NCBI GenBank assembly: GCA_964509545.1
Contig: CAZDXQ010000014.1
Coordinates: forward strand, 12,623-76,622
Direction of reading: 5' to 3'
DNA from: JADJWR01 sp964509545
Lineage (GTDB): Bacteria; Pseudomonadota; Gammaproteobacteria; Burkholderiales; Burkholderiaceae_F
Length of the DNA: 64,000 bases
Part shown: positions 1-8,055 of the stretch, piece by piece
Position numbering within the stretch: the stretch's first letter is position 1
Layout of the letters: each line of letters begins with the position of its first letter
Position numbers and translations under genes: made by a program
Notes under the pieces: generated by a model
Databases searched by the model: none
The model's input: only the letters and a program-made list of their open reading frames with translations
What the model was told of the DNA's origin: nothing

Positions 1-320
1 GCCCTCTCGGCCAGGGACACGATCACGCGCGAATAGCGATTGAGGCGACGCGCCTCGTGCATTCTTCCCCGCGCGCCGGGACGGGTGCCGCGCGCGAGAG
101 CGCGCGTCGAACTCTGGATCATGCCGGCAACCGAAAGGTTGTCGATGGTTCGCAGGCCGCGGAACAGCAGTCGCGTTTCCTGCGGAATTCCGGCGTAACC
201 GTCCAGCGCCGGCCTCATTTCCAGCAGCACGCGCAAGCGCCTGCTGGGCGCAGCGTCGGCGCGGTTCGGCTCAAGCGCAGCGAGCGCGTCAGAGCGTCGA
301 GTAAAACTGGTATCCGGCAT
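1..320 (-). CDS. Glycosyltransferase, N-terminal part (cut by window edge)
   Basis: An open frame runs from an ATG at 320 off the left edge (106 codons visible). After a polar stretch of about 27 residues it reads RRLRVLLEMRPALDGYAGIP, then QETRLLFRGL, which resembles the start of GT-B capsule glycosyltransferases, where this strand-loop forms the first Rossmann unit. The ATG lies inside the 3' end of kpsT in another frame; a GTG about 30 codons further in (RVLLEM) is a possible alternative start. Position directly after kpsT fits a sugar transferase of the capsule locus. The catalytic C-terminal half is outside the window, so substrate and mechanism are unknown. Confidence 0.6.
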   Translation of the reverse strand, partial: MPDTSFTRRSDALAALEPNRADAAPSRRLRVLLEMRPALDGYAGIPQETRLLFRGLRTIDNLSVAGMIQSSTRALARGTRPGARGRMHEARRLNRYSRVIVSLAER

Positions 321-945
321 CGATGCCCTCGAACTCGCGCAGCTTTCCGTTGTGCAGCACGCACGCCCGCGTGCAGTGCTCCTTGATGATGTGGTTCTCG
401 TGCGACACCATGATCATTGCCCGGTCGCCGCGCTTCTCGAACAGCTCTCGCTGGCACTTCTCGTGGAAGCGGGCGTCGCCGACAGTGATGACCTCGTCGA
501 TGAGGAAGCAGTCGAACTCGATCGCCATCGACAGCGCAAACGCGAGGCGGGCACGCATTCCCGACGAATAGGTCTTGACCGGTTCGCGCAGGAAGCGGCC
601 GAGCTCGGAGAATTCCTCGACGAAGTCGATCCGGTCCTCGACGCTGACGCCGTAGGTGCGGCAGATGAAACGCAGGTTGTCCAGGCCAGTGAGCGAACCC
701 TGGAAACCGCCAGCGAAGGCCAGCGGCCACGACACCTTCATCGTCCGGCGGACGGTTCCCCGCGTCGGCTGCTCGACGCCGCTGATCAGGCGGATCAGCG
801 TGGACTTGCCCGAACCGTTGCGGCCGAGGATGCCGAGCTTCTCGCCGGGGGCGATCTTCAGGTCAATCCCGTCGAGCACGGTGATCGGGCCGTGCCTGGT
901 CGCGTACTGCTTGGCGAGGTCGCGGATGACGATCATCGCCTTCAT
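289..945 (-). CDS. kpsT: Capsule polysaccharide ABC exporter, ATP-binding subunit (KpsT type)
   Basis: This 218-residue protein is the ATPase that powers export of a lipid-linked polysaccharide across the inner membrane. It has the Walker A loop GRNGSGKST (about 41-49), the signature YSSGM (126-130), Walker B with its glutamate, FLIDE (147-151), and the switch histidine in VSHEN (180-184). The short single domain and the VGDARF motif after Walker B are typical of the KpsT/BexA/RfbE class of ABC-2 exporters. Its ATG overlaps the stop of the permease gene by ATGA, so the two are translationally coupled. Family assignment is firm; the exported sugar is unknown. Confidence 0.9.
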   Translation of the reverse strand: MKAMIVIRDLAKQYATRHGPITVLDGIDLKIAPGEKLGILGRNGSGKSTLIRLISGVEQPTRGTVRRTMKVSWPLAFAGGFQGSLTGLDNLRFICRTYGVSVEDRIDFVEEFSELGRFLREPVKTYSSGMRARLAFALSMAIEFDCFLIDEVITVGDARFHEKCQRELFEKRGDRAMIMVSHENHIIKEHCTRACVLHNGKLREFEGIDAGYQFYSTL

Positions 946-1736
946 TCCACCACCAGGCCGCGACTGAGGCGGCGTTCCTGCGCCAGCGCGAGCAAGCTGA
1001 GCGCGGAACAGACGGCCACCACGTAGCCGACGTCGTAGATCGCGTGCACCTGGCTGCCGAAATACCCCTCGCGCAACATCTCCGTGCAATGAACCATCGG
1101 GAAGTAGAGGACGAACTCCCGCGCCGCGGCAGGTAGCCACTCGACCATGAAAAACGCGCCGGACAGCGGAAACGAGATGTACGACAGCGGCGACCACACC
1201 TTGTTGACAAGCTCGTAACTCTCGCTGAGCGTGCCAAGCAGCAGCGCCAGCGCGCCACCGAACCAGGCGAGGAGCGCCCAGCCAACGGCGATGTTCAGGA
1301 TGTTCTCGGGCCAGGTCATCCAGTCGACGGCGATGAAGACCATGGTCAGCACGACGAACGACGTCGTGCCGCCGAGGGCTTCGAGGATGATTCGTGACGC
1401 GTAGATGTCCAGTGGCCGCACGTTGCGGTGGTACAGCAGCGACGCGTTCGGCCCGATCGCGCCGATGCAGCGGCCCGGCATGTTCCGCCACAGCAGCACG
1501 GTCGAATATCCGGTAACGGCAAAGGCGACGATCGGCAGATTGGAGCCGTGCGTCGAACGGGTCATCGTCCATAGCGCGGTGATGGCCAGCGTGAAGATCA
1601 TCGGCTCGACGAAAAGCCAGAGGAAACCGATGTTGTGGCGGCCGTAGCGCGTGATCACCTCGCGCATGAGCAGCGCGTGGATGACGCGCAGCTGTATGGC
1701 GAACGAACTGAGCAGCGAAGTGGTGGCGTTGATCAT
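942..1736 (-). CDS. kpsM: Capsule polysaccharide ABC exporter, permease (KpsM type)
   Basis: A 264-residue ABC-2 permease with about six hydrophobic helices. The N-terminal block contains LLMREVITRYGRHNIGFLW, the amphipathic and first-helix region conserved in KpsM/BexB proteins, followed by a segment with VEPMIF. It pairs with the ATPase encoded immediately downstream (4-bp overlap) to move capsule or other polysaccharide through the inner membrane. The KpsE-like gene ends 8 bp upstream of its start, so the three genes form one transcription unit. Confidence 0.9.
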   Translation of the reverse strand: MINATTSLLSSFAIQLRVIHALLMREVITRYGRHNIGFLWLFVEPMIFTLAITALWTMTRSTHGSNLPIVAFAVTGYSTVLLWRNMPGRCIGAIGPNASLLYHRNVRPLDIYASRIILEALGGTTSFVVLTMVFIAVDWMTWPENILNIAVGWALLAWFGGALALLLGTLSESYELVNKVWSPLSYISFPLSGAFFMVEWLPAAAREFVLYFPMVHCTEMLREGYFGSQVHAIYDVGYVVAVCSALSLLALAQERRLSRGLVVE

Positions 1737-1744
1737 CGCGGCGG

Positions 1745-2884
1745 TCAGTCCTGGTGCTCGCGAACGCCAGCCAGAAGCATGCTCAGAATTCCCCAGGCGA
1801 CGAGGCCGAGCACGAAGGTGGTGACGACGGCACGGATGCGGCGCGGTTCGACCGCGACGTCGGGCTTGCTCGGTTGCACGATGCGCTCCAGATAAAGCTG
1901 CTTGCGCTGCGCTTCGTTGCGTGCCTGCTCGAGCAGGGTGAGCGCGCCGGCGAGCTGCCGCTCGGCGAATTCGCGTTCCAGTGCCAGCCGCTGGAAGTCG
2001 GCGGCCTTGGTGGCGAGCGAGGAGTCGCCGCCGGCCACCTTGGCCAGTTCCTTGCCCATCTCAGCTTCGAGGGTGGAAACGCGCAGCTTTAGCGACGTCA
2101 GCTGCGGGTTGTCGGGCGTGAAGGCGCGCAGTTGCGCGAGCTGCGTCTTGCTGGCGATCAGTTCGTCCTGCAGCTTGGAGACCTGTTGCAGCTGCAGCAT
2201 CGTCTGCCGTTCGGGATCGATCACCGTGCGCTCGCTGCGGAAGCGCGACACCGAAAGCGCGGCGTCCTTGGCCCGTTGCTCGGCCGAGGCGACTTCCGCG
2301 GCGGCAAAGCGGATCATGTCCTGCCGCGCACGCTCGTTCAGCTGGTTGACCAGTCGCTCGGCCGCCTCGAGCAGCATCATGTTGATGCGCTGCGCGTGGT
2401 CGGGGTCGAACGCTTCGACCCGCAGCGTCGAGATCGACGACAGCGAATCGAGGCTGATGTTGATCCGCCGCTGATAGTAGCGATGCAGCGCCTCGAAGCT
2501 GTCGTCGAAGTCGAGCCCGGGAAAGCGGCTGAAGCGGTCGATCTGCTCGCTGGAGTAGGCGGCGCGCAGGCCGAGCGCGGTGTCGACCTTCTGCAGCGCG
2601 TCGCGCGAGAGAATGAAATCGTGAACCGTGTAGACGTCGTCGGTGGCGCGCGTGAAGCCGGAGATGCCGCTGCTCTGCAGCAGCGCGCCGAGTCCGGCGC
2701 TGGCCTGGCGCTGCGGCGCGCGCACGATGAAGCGCGACTCCGAGATGTAAACGTCGGTGGCAACGAGGCCGAAGTAAGTGGCCGCGATCAGTGTCGGCAC
2801 GATCACGATCGCGACGAAGAGTCGATTCTTCTTCGCTGCCGTGAGGAGGCCCTGCCATCGATTGCGCGCTGCGGACTGCGTCAC
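1745..2884 (-). CDS. kpsE: Capsule export inner-membrane/periplasmic adaptor (KpsE/CtrB/BexC type)
   Basis: A 379-residue polysaccharide co-polymerase-type protein. It has an N-terminal transmembrane helix (about 23-43), a periplasmic part with ESRFIVRAPQR shortly after the helix (a family hallmark), a long heptad-rich coiled coil (about 200-330), a PSKPDVAVEPRR motif before the second membrane helix, and a short cytoplasmic tail. It links the ABC exporter to the outer-membrane polysaccharide channel. The start is GTG at 2884; GGAG lies 10 nt upstream. No outer-membrane KpsD/Wza partner is seen in this operon inside the window. Confidence 0.85.
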   Translation of the reverse strand: MTQSAARNRWQGLLTAAKKNRLFVAIVIVPTLIAATYFGLVATDVYISESRFIVRAPQRQASAGLGALLQSSGISGFTRATDDVYTVHDFILSRDALQKVDTALGLRAAYSSEQIDRFSRFPGLDFDDSFEALHRYYQRRINISLDSLSSISTLRVEAFDPDHAQRINMMLLEAAERLVNQLNERARQDMIRFAAAEVASAEQRAKDAALSVSRFRSERTVIDPERQTMLQLQQVSKLQDELIASKTQLAQLRAFTPDNPQLTSLKLRVSTLEAEMGKELAKVAGGDSSLATKAADFQRLALEREFAERQLAGALTLLEQARNEAQRKQLYLERIVQPSKPDVAVEPRRIRAVVTTFVLGLVAWGILSMLLAGVREHQD

Positions 2885-3273
2885 TGATCACTTACTCCGT
2901 GTTGCTCTTTGCGTCGAAGTCGCGAGGAATGTTAGCGATGACTTCGCTTCTGGCCCCTCGTGCATCAGTCCTAATCCGCTGTCGGCGATTCGGATGATCA
3001 GCCGCGGTTTCTACGCAGCGCGATGAGCGTCCGATTTTGGTTGCGCGATGCAGCGGCGGCGTGCGCTTGAGCACGGACAGGGCGTGGATTTCAGGCGTGT
3101 GCGCCATCCGCGAGCGCGGCGCGAGTGCAGGAAGAACCGCGAGTCAAGCAGCGAGGCGTCGAGGTCGAGGGCACGCTTCGCACGGCTCGTGGCGCCGTGA
3201 CGTGCATCGACGTCCGATGTGCGCCTGTCGACCCGGCAGTTGTTGCGTGGGCCGACGCGGGCGAGGGAAGGAC
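2885..3273. other. Intergenic region upstream of the kps operon
   Basis: About 390 bp between the kpsE start and the end of the next minus-strand gene. Only short open frames without convincing start signals are present. The kps promoter must lie here, but I could not settle on a -35/-10 pair. No FNR-type box is visible. Confidence 0.5.
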
Positions 3274-3666
3274 TCAGAACGTGTACTTCAGCCCGGCCGT
3301 CAGCCGTTTCGGCCGACCGCCACGCAACTGCGCCCCGTAGGAGACGTCGACGAAAAGCAGGCTGGCGATCGCCGGGTAGCGCAGTCCCGTCTTCCACCAC
3401 GGGGCGCTGCGGTCATCGCCGAAGACTTCGGCCATCAGGTCGTAGCGGCCGATGCCGGTGCGCTCGATCGCGGCCGACCAGACGGTGCGGTTGATCCGCT
3501 GAGTCTCGTTGCGCGCCCAGAAGCTCTCCAACTCGCACTCGCCGCGGTCGAGAATATCCGCGTCTTCGGTCTGCAACGGCCGGCCGGCGAGCGCGGGTCC
3601 GCCGGCGCCGGCCAGCGCGGCGGCGACAAGCAGGCGGGCTGCGACGTGGCGAACGATGACCGGCAA
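3274..3666 (-). CDS. Small predicted outer-membrane protein with signal peptide
   Basis: About 130 residues. A TTG start at 3666 gives MPVIVRHVAARLL followed by an Ala/Gly/Leu-rich signal peptide ending in GPALA, then RPLQTEDADILDRGECELE, a beginning I associate with outer-membrane transporter-like barrels. The C-terminus RLTAGLKYTF ends in phenylalanine with alternating hydrophobics, the beta-signal of barrels. Barrels of this kind usually exceed 200 residues, so this copy may be internally shortened: only the first and last strands are obvious. GTG codons further upstream (3708 and at the overlap with the preceding stop) are alternative starts. Function unknown. Confidence 0.5.
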   Translation of the reverse strand: MPVIVRHVAARLLVAAALAGAGGPALAGRPLQTEDADILDRGECELESFWARNETQRINRTVWSAAIERTGIGRYDLMAEVFGDDRSAPWWKTGLRYPAIASLLFVDVSYGAQLRGGRPKRLTAGLKYTF

Positions 3667-3722
3667 GTCCTTGTGGTGCCGGCCGCGCGGCCGCGGCAGC
3701 AGTTGCACTTGCGGCGCCCGGG

Positions 3723-4742
3723 TCACTGTGAATGCCGGATGCAGATCTTGCCGAAGTGCGCGCCGCGCTTGAGCGTTTTCATGGCTTCCCTCAACTGCTC
3801 GAAGGCGAACACCTTGTCCACCACCGGCACGATGCGGTGCTGCTCGATCGCGCGCATCATCGCCTCGAAGCCGTCGCGCGAGCCGACGGTGATGCCCTGC
3901 AGCCGCACCTGCCGCGTGACGACATGGCCGAGCGGCGCCGACAGCGCCGACCCGGAAAGCACGCCGATCATCGAGATCGTGCCGCCCGGGCGGATGGCGC
4001 GCAGCGACTGCGGCAGCGTCTTTTCGCCGCCCAGTTCGACGATGTGGTCGTAGCCGCGGCCGGAGGTGATCTCGCGCGAAGCCTTCGACCATTCGGGCGT
4101 GGTCGTGTAGTTGATGCCGGCATCCGCCCCGAGCGCTTTCGTCCTGGCGAGTTTCTCGTCGCTGGAGGAGATCACCGTGACGTGGCAGCCGAGCAGTTTG
4201 GCAAAGGTCAGCGCGAACAGCGCCACGCCGCCGGTGCCCTGCACCAGCACGCGCGAGCCGGGTGCGAGGCTGTCGTAGGTGACGATCGCGCTCCACGCCG
4301 TGAGCGCGGCGCAGGGCAGGGTGGCGGCCTGCTCGTCGGTGAGATGAGGCGCGACCTTGACCACGCCTTCGGCCGGCAGGCACATCAGTTCGGCCATCGT
4401 GCCGTCGACGGGGCCGCCGAGCGTGCGCGTCAGCCGCTCGAGGTCTGGCGCGCCGCCGATCCACGACTGGTGAAAGCAGGGGCAGACGCGGTCACCGGCC
4501 CTGACCCGCGTCACCCCGCTGCCGACCTCGAGGACTTCGCCCACGCCGTCGGAAAGCGGAATCAACGGCAGGTTTCCGGTGAAGGCCCCATAGCCGCGGT
4601 TGGGTACGACGAGATCGCGGTAGTTCAGCGACGCCGCCTTCATCCGCAGCAGCACCTCGCCCGGGCCCGGCGTCGGGTCGGGACGGGTGCCGAGCTGCAG
4701 ATGGTCGAACCCCCAGTCGCCGCGGATCTCGAAGACTCTCAT
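3723..4742 (-). CDS. NAD(P)-dependent medium-chain alcohol dehydrogenase/quinone reductase-like oxidoreductase
   Basis: This 339-residue protein belongs to the medium-chain dehydrogenase/reductase superfamily. It has a GroES-like N-terminal domain (ASLNYRDLVV, IPLSDGVGEV) and a Rossmann domain with GTGGVALFALTFAKLLG as dinucleotide-binding loop (about 169-185), followed by SSSDEKLARTKALGAD. The zinc ligands of classical alcohol dehydrogenases are absent from the expected N-terminal positions, pointing to the zinc-free quinone-oxidoreductase branch. A GAGGAG ribosome site precedes the ATG, which overlaps the CoA-transferase stop (ATGA). Co-transcription with a CoA-transferase suggests a role in degradation of a CoA-linked acid or ketone; the substrate is not evident. 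Confidence 0.8.
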   Translation of the reverse strand: MRVFEIRGDWGFDHLQLGTRPDPTPGPGEVLLRMKAASLNYRDLVVPNRGYGAFTGNLPLIPLSDGVGEVLEVGSGVTRVRAGDRVCPCFHQSWIGGAPDLERLTRTLGGPVDGTMAELMCLPAEGVVKVAPHLTDEQAATLPCAALTAWSAIVTYDSLAPGSRVLVQGTGGVALFALTFAKLLGCHVTVISSSDEKLARTKALGADAGINYTTTPEWSKASREITSGRGYDHIVELGGEKTLPQSLRAIRPGGTISMIGVLSGSALSAPLGHVVTRQVRLQGITVGSRDGFEAMMRAIEQHRIVPVVDKVFAFEQLREAMKTLKRGAHFGKICIRHSQ

Positions 4743-5395
4743 CGGTTTTCTCCTCGCAATAGGGGCGCGATCGGCACGCCGGACAATTGCACCAGTTCGT
4801 CGAAAGGCAGGCCGTCGATCACCTCGACTGCTCGCAGTCCCTCCGCCGTCACGTCGATCACTGCCAGGTCGGTGTAGACGCGGCTAACGCAATTCAGGCC
4901 GGTCAGCGGATAGCTGCACTGCTCGACCAGTTTGCTTTCGCCGCGCTTGGTCAGGTGCTCCATCATCACGAAAGTCTGCTTGGCGCCGATGGCCAGATCC
5001 ATCGCGCCGCCGACGGCCGGAATCGCGCCCCACTCGCCTGTATGCCAGTTGGCGAGATCGCCGCGCACCGAAACCTGGAAGGCGCCGAGCACGCAGATGT
5101 CGAGGTGTCCGCCGCGCATCATGGCGAAGCTGTCGGCGTGGTGGAAGTAGCAGCCACCCGGCAGCAGCGTCACCGGCGACTTGCCGGCATTGATCAGGTC
5201 GTAGTCTTCCCCGCCTGCCGGCGGCGCCGGGCCCATGCCGAGGACGCCGTTTTCGCTGTGCAGGATCACCTCGCGGTCGCGCGGCAGGAAATTCGCCACC
5301 TGGGTCGGCAGGCCGATGCCAAGGTTGACCACCGCGCCTGGCGGAATGTCGCGCGCCACGCGCGCGGCCATCTGCTCGCGGCTCCACTTCCTCAT
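4739..5395 (-). CDS. 3-oxoacid/3-oxoadipate CoA-transferase, subunit B
   Basis: A 218-residue beta subunit of a class I CoA-transferase, which moves CoA between succinyl-CoA and a 3-oxo acid. The catalytic glutamate sits in HSENGVLGMGP (about 46-56), preceded by VVNLGIGLPTQVA. DLINAGK, SFAMMRGGHLD, GAFQVS and GDLANW are further family blocks. The sequence is close to both ScoB (acetoacetate) and PcaJ (3-oxoadipate) patterns, and I cannot separate them without a tree. The A subunit is 10 bp upstream and the oxidoreductase overlaps downstream. Confidence 0.87.
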   Translation of the reverse strand: MRKWSREQMAARVARDIPPGAVVNLGIGLPTQVANFLPRDREVILHSENGVLGMGPAPPAGGEDYDLINAGKSPVTLLPGGCYFHHADSFAMMRGGHLDICVLGAFQVSVRGDLANWHTGEWGAIPAVGGAMDLAIGAKQTFVMMEHLTKRGESKLVEQCSYPLTGLNCVSRVYTDLAVIDVTAEGLRAVEVIDGLPFDELVQLSGVPIAPLLRGENR

Positions 5396-5405
5396 CGCGC
5401 CTGCC

Positions 5406-6104
5406 TCATACTGGCCGCACGCCGACCGGCCGCGTCGGCACGCGCGCGATCGGCACCACGCGCCTGACGAACAGCCCGGGCGTCACGATCGCTTCCGGAT
5501 CGAGGCCGCCGAGTTCGACCACCTCGTGCACCGTGGCCACCGTCGTCTTCGCCGCCGTGGCCATGATCGGGCCGAAGTTCCTTGCCGTCTTGCGGTAGAC
5601 GAGGTTGCCCCAGCGGTCGCCGCGCTCGGCCTTGATCAAGGCGAAGTCGGCGTGGATCGGATACTCGAGCACGTAGCCGCGGCCGTCGATGATGCGCGTT
5701 TCCTTGCCGCGGGCCAGTTCAGTGCCGTAGCCGGTCGGCGTATAGAACGCCCCGATGCCGGCACCCGCGGCGCGGATGCGCTCGGCCAGGTTGCCCTGCG
5801 GCACCAGTTCGAGCTCGATCTCGCCGGCACGATACAGGCCATCGAAGATGTACGAGTCGATCTGGCGCGGAAACGAGCAGATGATCTTGCGCACGCGGCG
5901 CGCCTGCAGCAACGCGGCCAGCCCGGTGTCGCCGTTGCCGGCGTTGTTGTTGACGATTGTCAGATCGCGAGCGCCCTGCGCGATCAGCCCGTCGATCAGT
6001 TCCGACGGCAGTCCGGCGCTGCCGAAACCGCCGAGCAGGATCGTGGCGCCGTCGGGCACGTCGGCCAGCGCGTCAGCAATCGATGAAACGATCTTGTTGA
6101 TCAT
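5406..6104 (-). CDS. 3-oxoacid/3-oxoadipate CoA-transferase, subunit A
   Basis: A 232-residue alpha subunit that pairs with the beta subunit encoded 10 bp downstream. The CoA-binding loop is ILLGGFGSAGLPSELIDGL (about residues 22-40), followed by TIVNNNAGNGDTGLAALL and GAFYTPTGYGTELARGKE, all typical of ScoA/PcaI. The ATG at 6104 (MINKIVSS) is the start that matches the family; extending upstream would add only a cysteine/arginine-rich stretch. It is the first gene of the scoAB-oxidoreductase-barrel transcription unit. Confidence 0.87.
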   Translation of the reverse strand: MINKIVSSIADALADVPDGATILLGGFGSAGLPSELIDGLIAQGARDLTIVNNNAGNGDTGLAALLQARRVRKIICSFPRQIDSYIFDGLYRAGEIELELVPQGNLAERIRAAGAGIGAFYTPTGYGTELARGKETRIIDGRGYVLEYPIHADFALIKAERGDRWGNLVYRKTARNFGPIMATAAKTTVATVHEVVELGGLDPEAIVTPGLFVRRVVPIARVPTRPVGVRPV

Positions 6105-6495
6105 CGGCCCGACGGGGCAGCAGCAAGGGCAGGGACGGTGGGCACAGCGCGATGATGCCCGCGCGGCGCAAAATCGCAACTCCGATGCCCGCGCGGCCCG
6201 GCCGACGAGCGTCGCGCCCGGGCTGGCGCCGTTTCACATCCTGCCGCCCACTTTGCGCTCGCGGCGACATGGCAGCCTGTCCGGCGCGGGTATCGCGGCT
6301 GCCCTGACCATGGCGCCGCGCTGCCGGCCGGGCCTTCGGTGGGGCCTGGTCTTGGCGGCGGCTCGATCGCCCCGCGGGTCGATGAGTTCTTCCCCGAGGC
6401 GGCCGAGCGTGTCACGCGTGTCATCGACAGTTCCTCGACATGACAGCAGAATCGCCGCGGCAAAATTCGCCGTGGGCAGTTGCCGGAAGTCGATG
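6105..6495. other. Intergenic region between divergent CoA-transferase and lipid methyltransferase genes
   Basis: About 390 bp with no credible gene. It should contain the minus-strand promoter for the CoA-transferase operon. The only distinct signal is the FNR-like box at its right end, described separately. Confidence 0.5.
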
Positions 6496-6509
6496 TTGAC
6501 GCCGCTCAA
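6496..6509 (+). promoter_or_regulatory. FNR/Anr-type box upstream of the lipid methyltransferase gene
   Basis: TTGACGCCGCTCAA matches TTGA-N6-TCAA exactly. Its centre lies 63 bp before the ATG at 6566. The sequence 21 bp downstream (CAAGCT at 6531) is a poor -10 hexamer, so this site is less convincing as a promoter than the other boxes of the same type in the window. Confidence 0.45.
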
Positions 6510-6565
6510 TCGCGCCCCGGTCGCTGCACGCAAGCTGTTCCCGGGATGCACTCTCGCCAACAACG

Positions 6566-7846
6566 ATGAAGAACCTGATCGATGCCCGCCTGCGCGCCAT
6601 CTGCGCGCGTTCGACGCGCCCGTTGCGCGTGCTCTATGCCGACGGAACGGAACTGCGCCATCGGCCCGAGGCCTCGCCGCAGTTCACCCTGCGTTTCAAG
6701 ACCTCTGCGGCGCAGGTTCGCACGGTACTGAACGGCCACATCGGCCTGCTCGAAAGCTACTTCGATGGCGAGGTCGACGTCGACGGCGATCTGGCGGCGC
6801 TGTTCGCCCTCGGCCTGGAAGCCGGTTTCTCGAAGCCGGCGCCGCTGGTGCGGCTGCGCAACCGCTGGCACGAGTTCACGCGCAACAATGCCGATCGCGG
6901 CCGGGCCAAGGACAACGCCCGCTTCCATTACGGCCTGGGCACCGAGTTCTACCGCCGGTGGCTCGACCGCGCGCTGATGATGTACACCTGCGCCTACTGG
7001 TCCGAGGGCACGGCCACGGTCGAGCAGGCGCAGGTCAACAAGGTCGAGCACGTCTGCCGCAAGGTGCTGCTTTCCCCCGGCGAATCGGTGATCGACATTG
7101 GCTGCGGCTTCGGCGGCTTCATGTTCCACGCCGCCCGGCACCACGGCGCCCGCGTCACCGGACTGAACGCCACGACCGAGCAGGTCGACTGGCTGCGCGA
7201 GGAGATCGGCCGCTGCGGACTGCGTGGCCAGCTCGACGTGCGCGAGGCGGATTTCCGCGACGTCGACCGGCAGTACGACAAGGTGGTGTCGATCGGCGTG
7301 CTCGAGCACGCCGGCCGCGACCAGATCGACGAGGTGGTCAAGGCGCACGCGGACTTCCTGAAGCCGGGCGGGCTCGGCATGCTGCACTTCATCGGCCACG
7401 TCGGCCAGTATCCGACCGAGTTCTTCATCCGCCGGCATGTCTTCCCGGGCGGCTGGATCCCGAGCCTGACCGAAACGCTCGACGCCATGGACCGCTATGG
7501 GCTCGAGATCCTCGACATCGAGAACCTGCGCCGCCATTACGTGCTGACGCTGGAAGCGTGGGCCGAACGCTTCGACGCGCACTGGGACGAGATCCGCAGC
7601 CTCGATGCGCGCCGCTTCGACGAGCGTTTCCGCCGCATCTGGCGCACCTACCTCATCGGCTGCGCCGAGATGTTCCGCGCCGGCAACGGCATCACCGGTC
7701 TGTTCCAGATCACCTTCGGCAAGGGCCGGCGCACGCCGCAGACGTATCCGATGAGCCGGGCGTTCCTGTACGAGAAGGCTTCGGTCGCCGTGCCTTCGGC
7801 GCGGGCGGCCGCGCCGGCGAAGGAGAAAGCAGGCGCCGCCGATTGA
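6566..7846 (+). CDS. cfa: Cyclopropane-fatty-acid synthase family lipid methyltransferase
   Basis: A 426-residue SAM-dependent enzyme of the CFA synthase family, which methylates double bonds of membrane phospholipid acyl chains. The N-terminal lipid-binding domain (about 1-120) has GHIGLLESYFDGEVDVDGD. The active-site block is HYGLGTEFYRRWLD...MMYTCAYW, whose cysteine corresponds to E. coli Cfa Cys139. SAM motif I is VIDIGCGFGGFMFHAA, followed by GVLEHAG, HFIGHVG and RRHYVLTLEAW. The protein is longer than E. coli Cfa by a low-complexity Ala/Lys tail. The next gene is an FAD oxidoreductase; this pairing is known from 10-methyl fatty-acid loci, so the product may be a methylene/methyl branch rather than a cyclopropane ring. 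Confidence 0.87.
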   Translation: MKNLIDARLRAICARSTRPLRVLYADGTELRHRPEASPQFTLRFKTSAAQVRTVLNGHIGLLESYFDGEVDVDGDLAALFALGLEAGFSKPAPLVRLRNRWHEFTRNNADRGRAKDNARFHYGLGTEFYRRWLDRALMMYTCAYWSEGTATVEQAQVNKVEHVCRKVLLSPGESVIDIGCGFGGFMFHAARHHGARVTGLNATTEQVDWLREEIGRCGLRGQLDVREADFRDVDRQYDKVVSIGVLEHAGRDQIDEVVKAHADFLKPGGLGMLHFIGHVGQYPTEFFIRRHVFPGGWIPSLTETLDAMDRYGLEILDIENLRRHYVLTLEAWAERFDAHWDEIRSLDARRFDERFRRIWRTYLIGCAEMFRAGNGITGLFQITFGKGRRTPQTYPMSRAFLYEKASVAVPSARAAAPAKEKAGAAD

Positions 7847-7851
7847 AGATC

Positions 7852-7868
7852 GGCGGCTGCGCGCCGCC
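7852..7868 (+). terminator. GC hairpin just after the methyltransferase gene
   Basis: GGCGGC and GCCGCC form a 6-bp stem around a TGCGC loop, six bases past the stop codon. No T-tract follows, so it may only be an mRNA 3' structure and not an intrinsic terminator. Confidence 0.3.
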
Positions 7869-8055
7869 TAGGCCGCTTCGAACGCTCGCACCGCGCGCAT
7901 CACGCGCTCGGCGCCGTCCAGTCCGCCGGCAGCGCCTGCACGATGCGCTCGAACGCTTGTGCCCACATGGCGGTCGAGACTACCCGCGCCTGTGCGTCCG
8001 GGCAAGCGCGCAGCGGCTATCCTTCGCCGGCCTTTGCTCAACAGGAAGCTTGCTG

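Noticed and set aside
7870..8055. A possible minus-strand gene fragment with good codon pattern between the methyltransferase and FAD genes
   Set aside because: Too short, no recognisable domain, and no start or stop arrangement that supports a gene.
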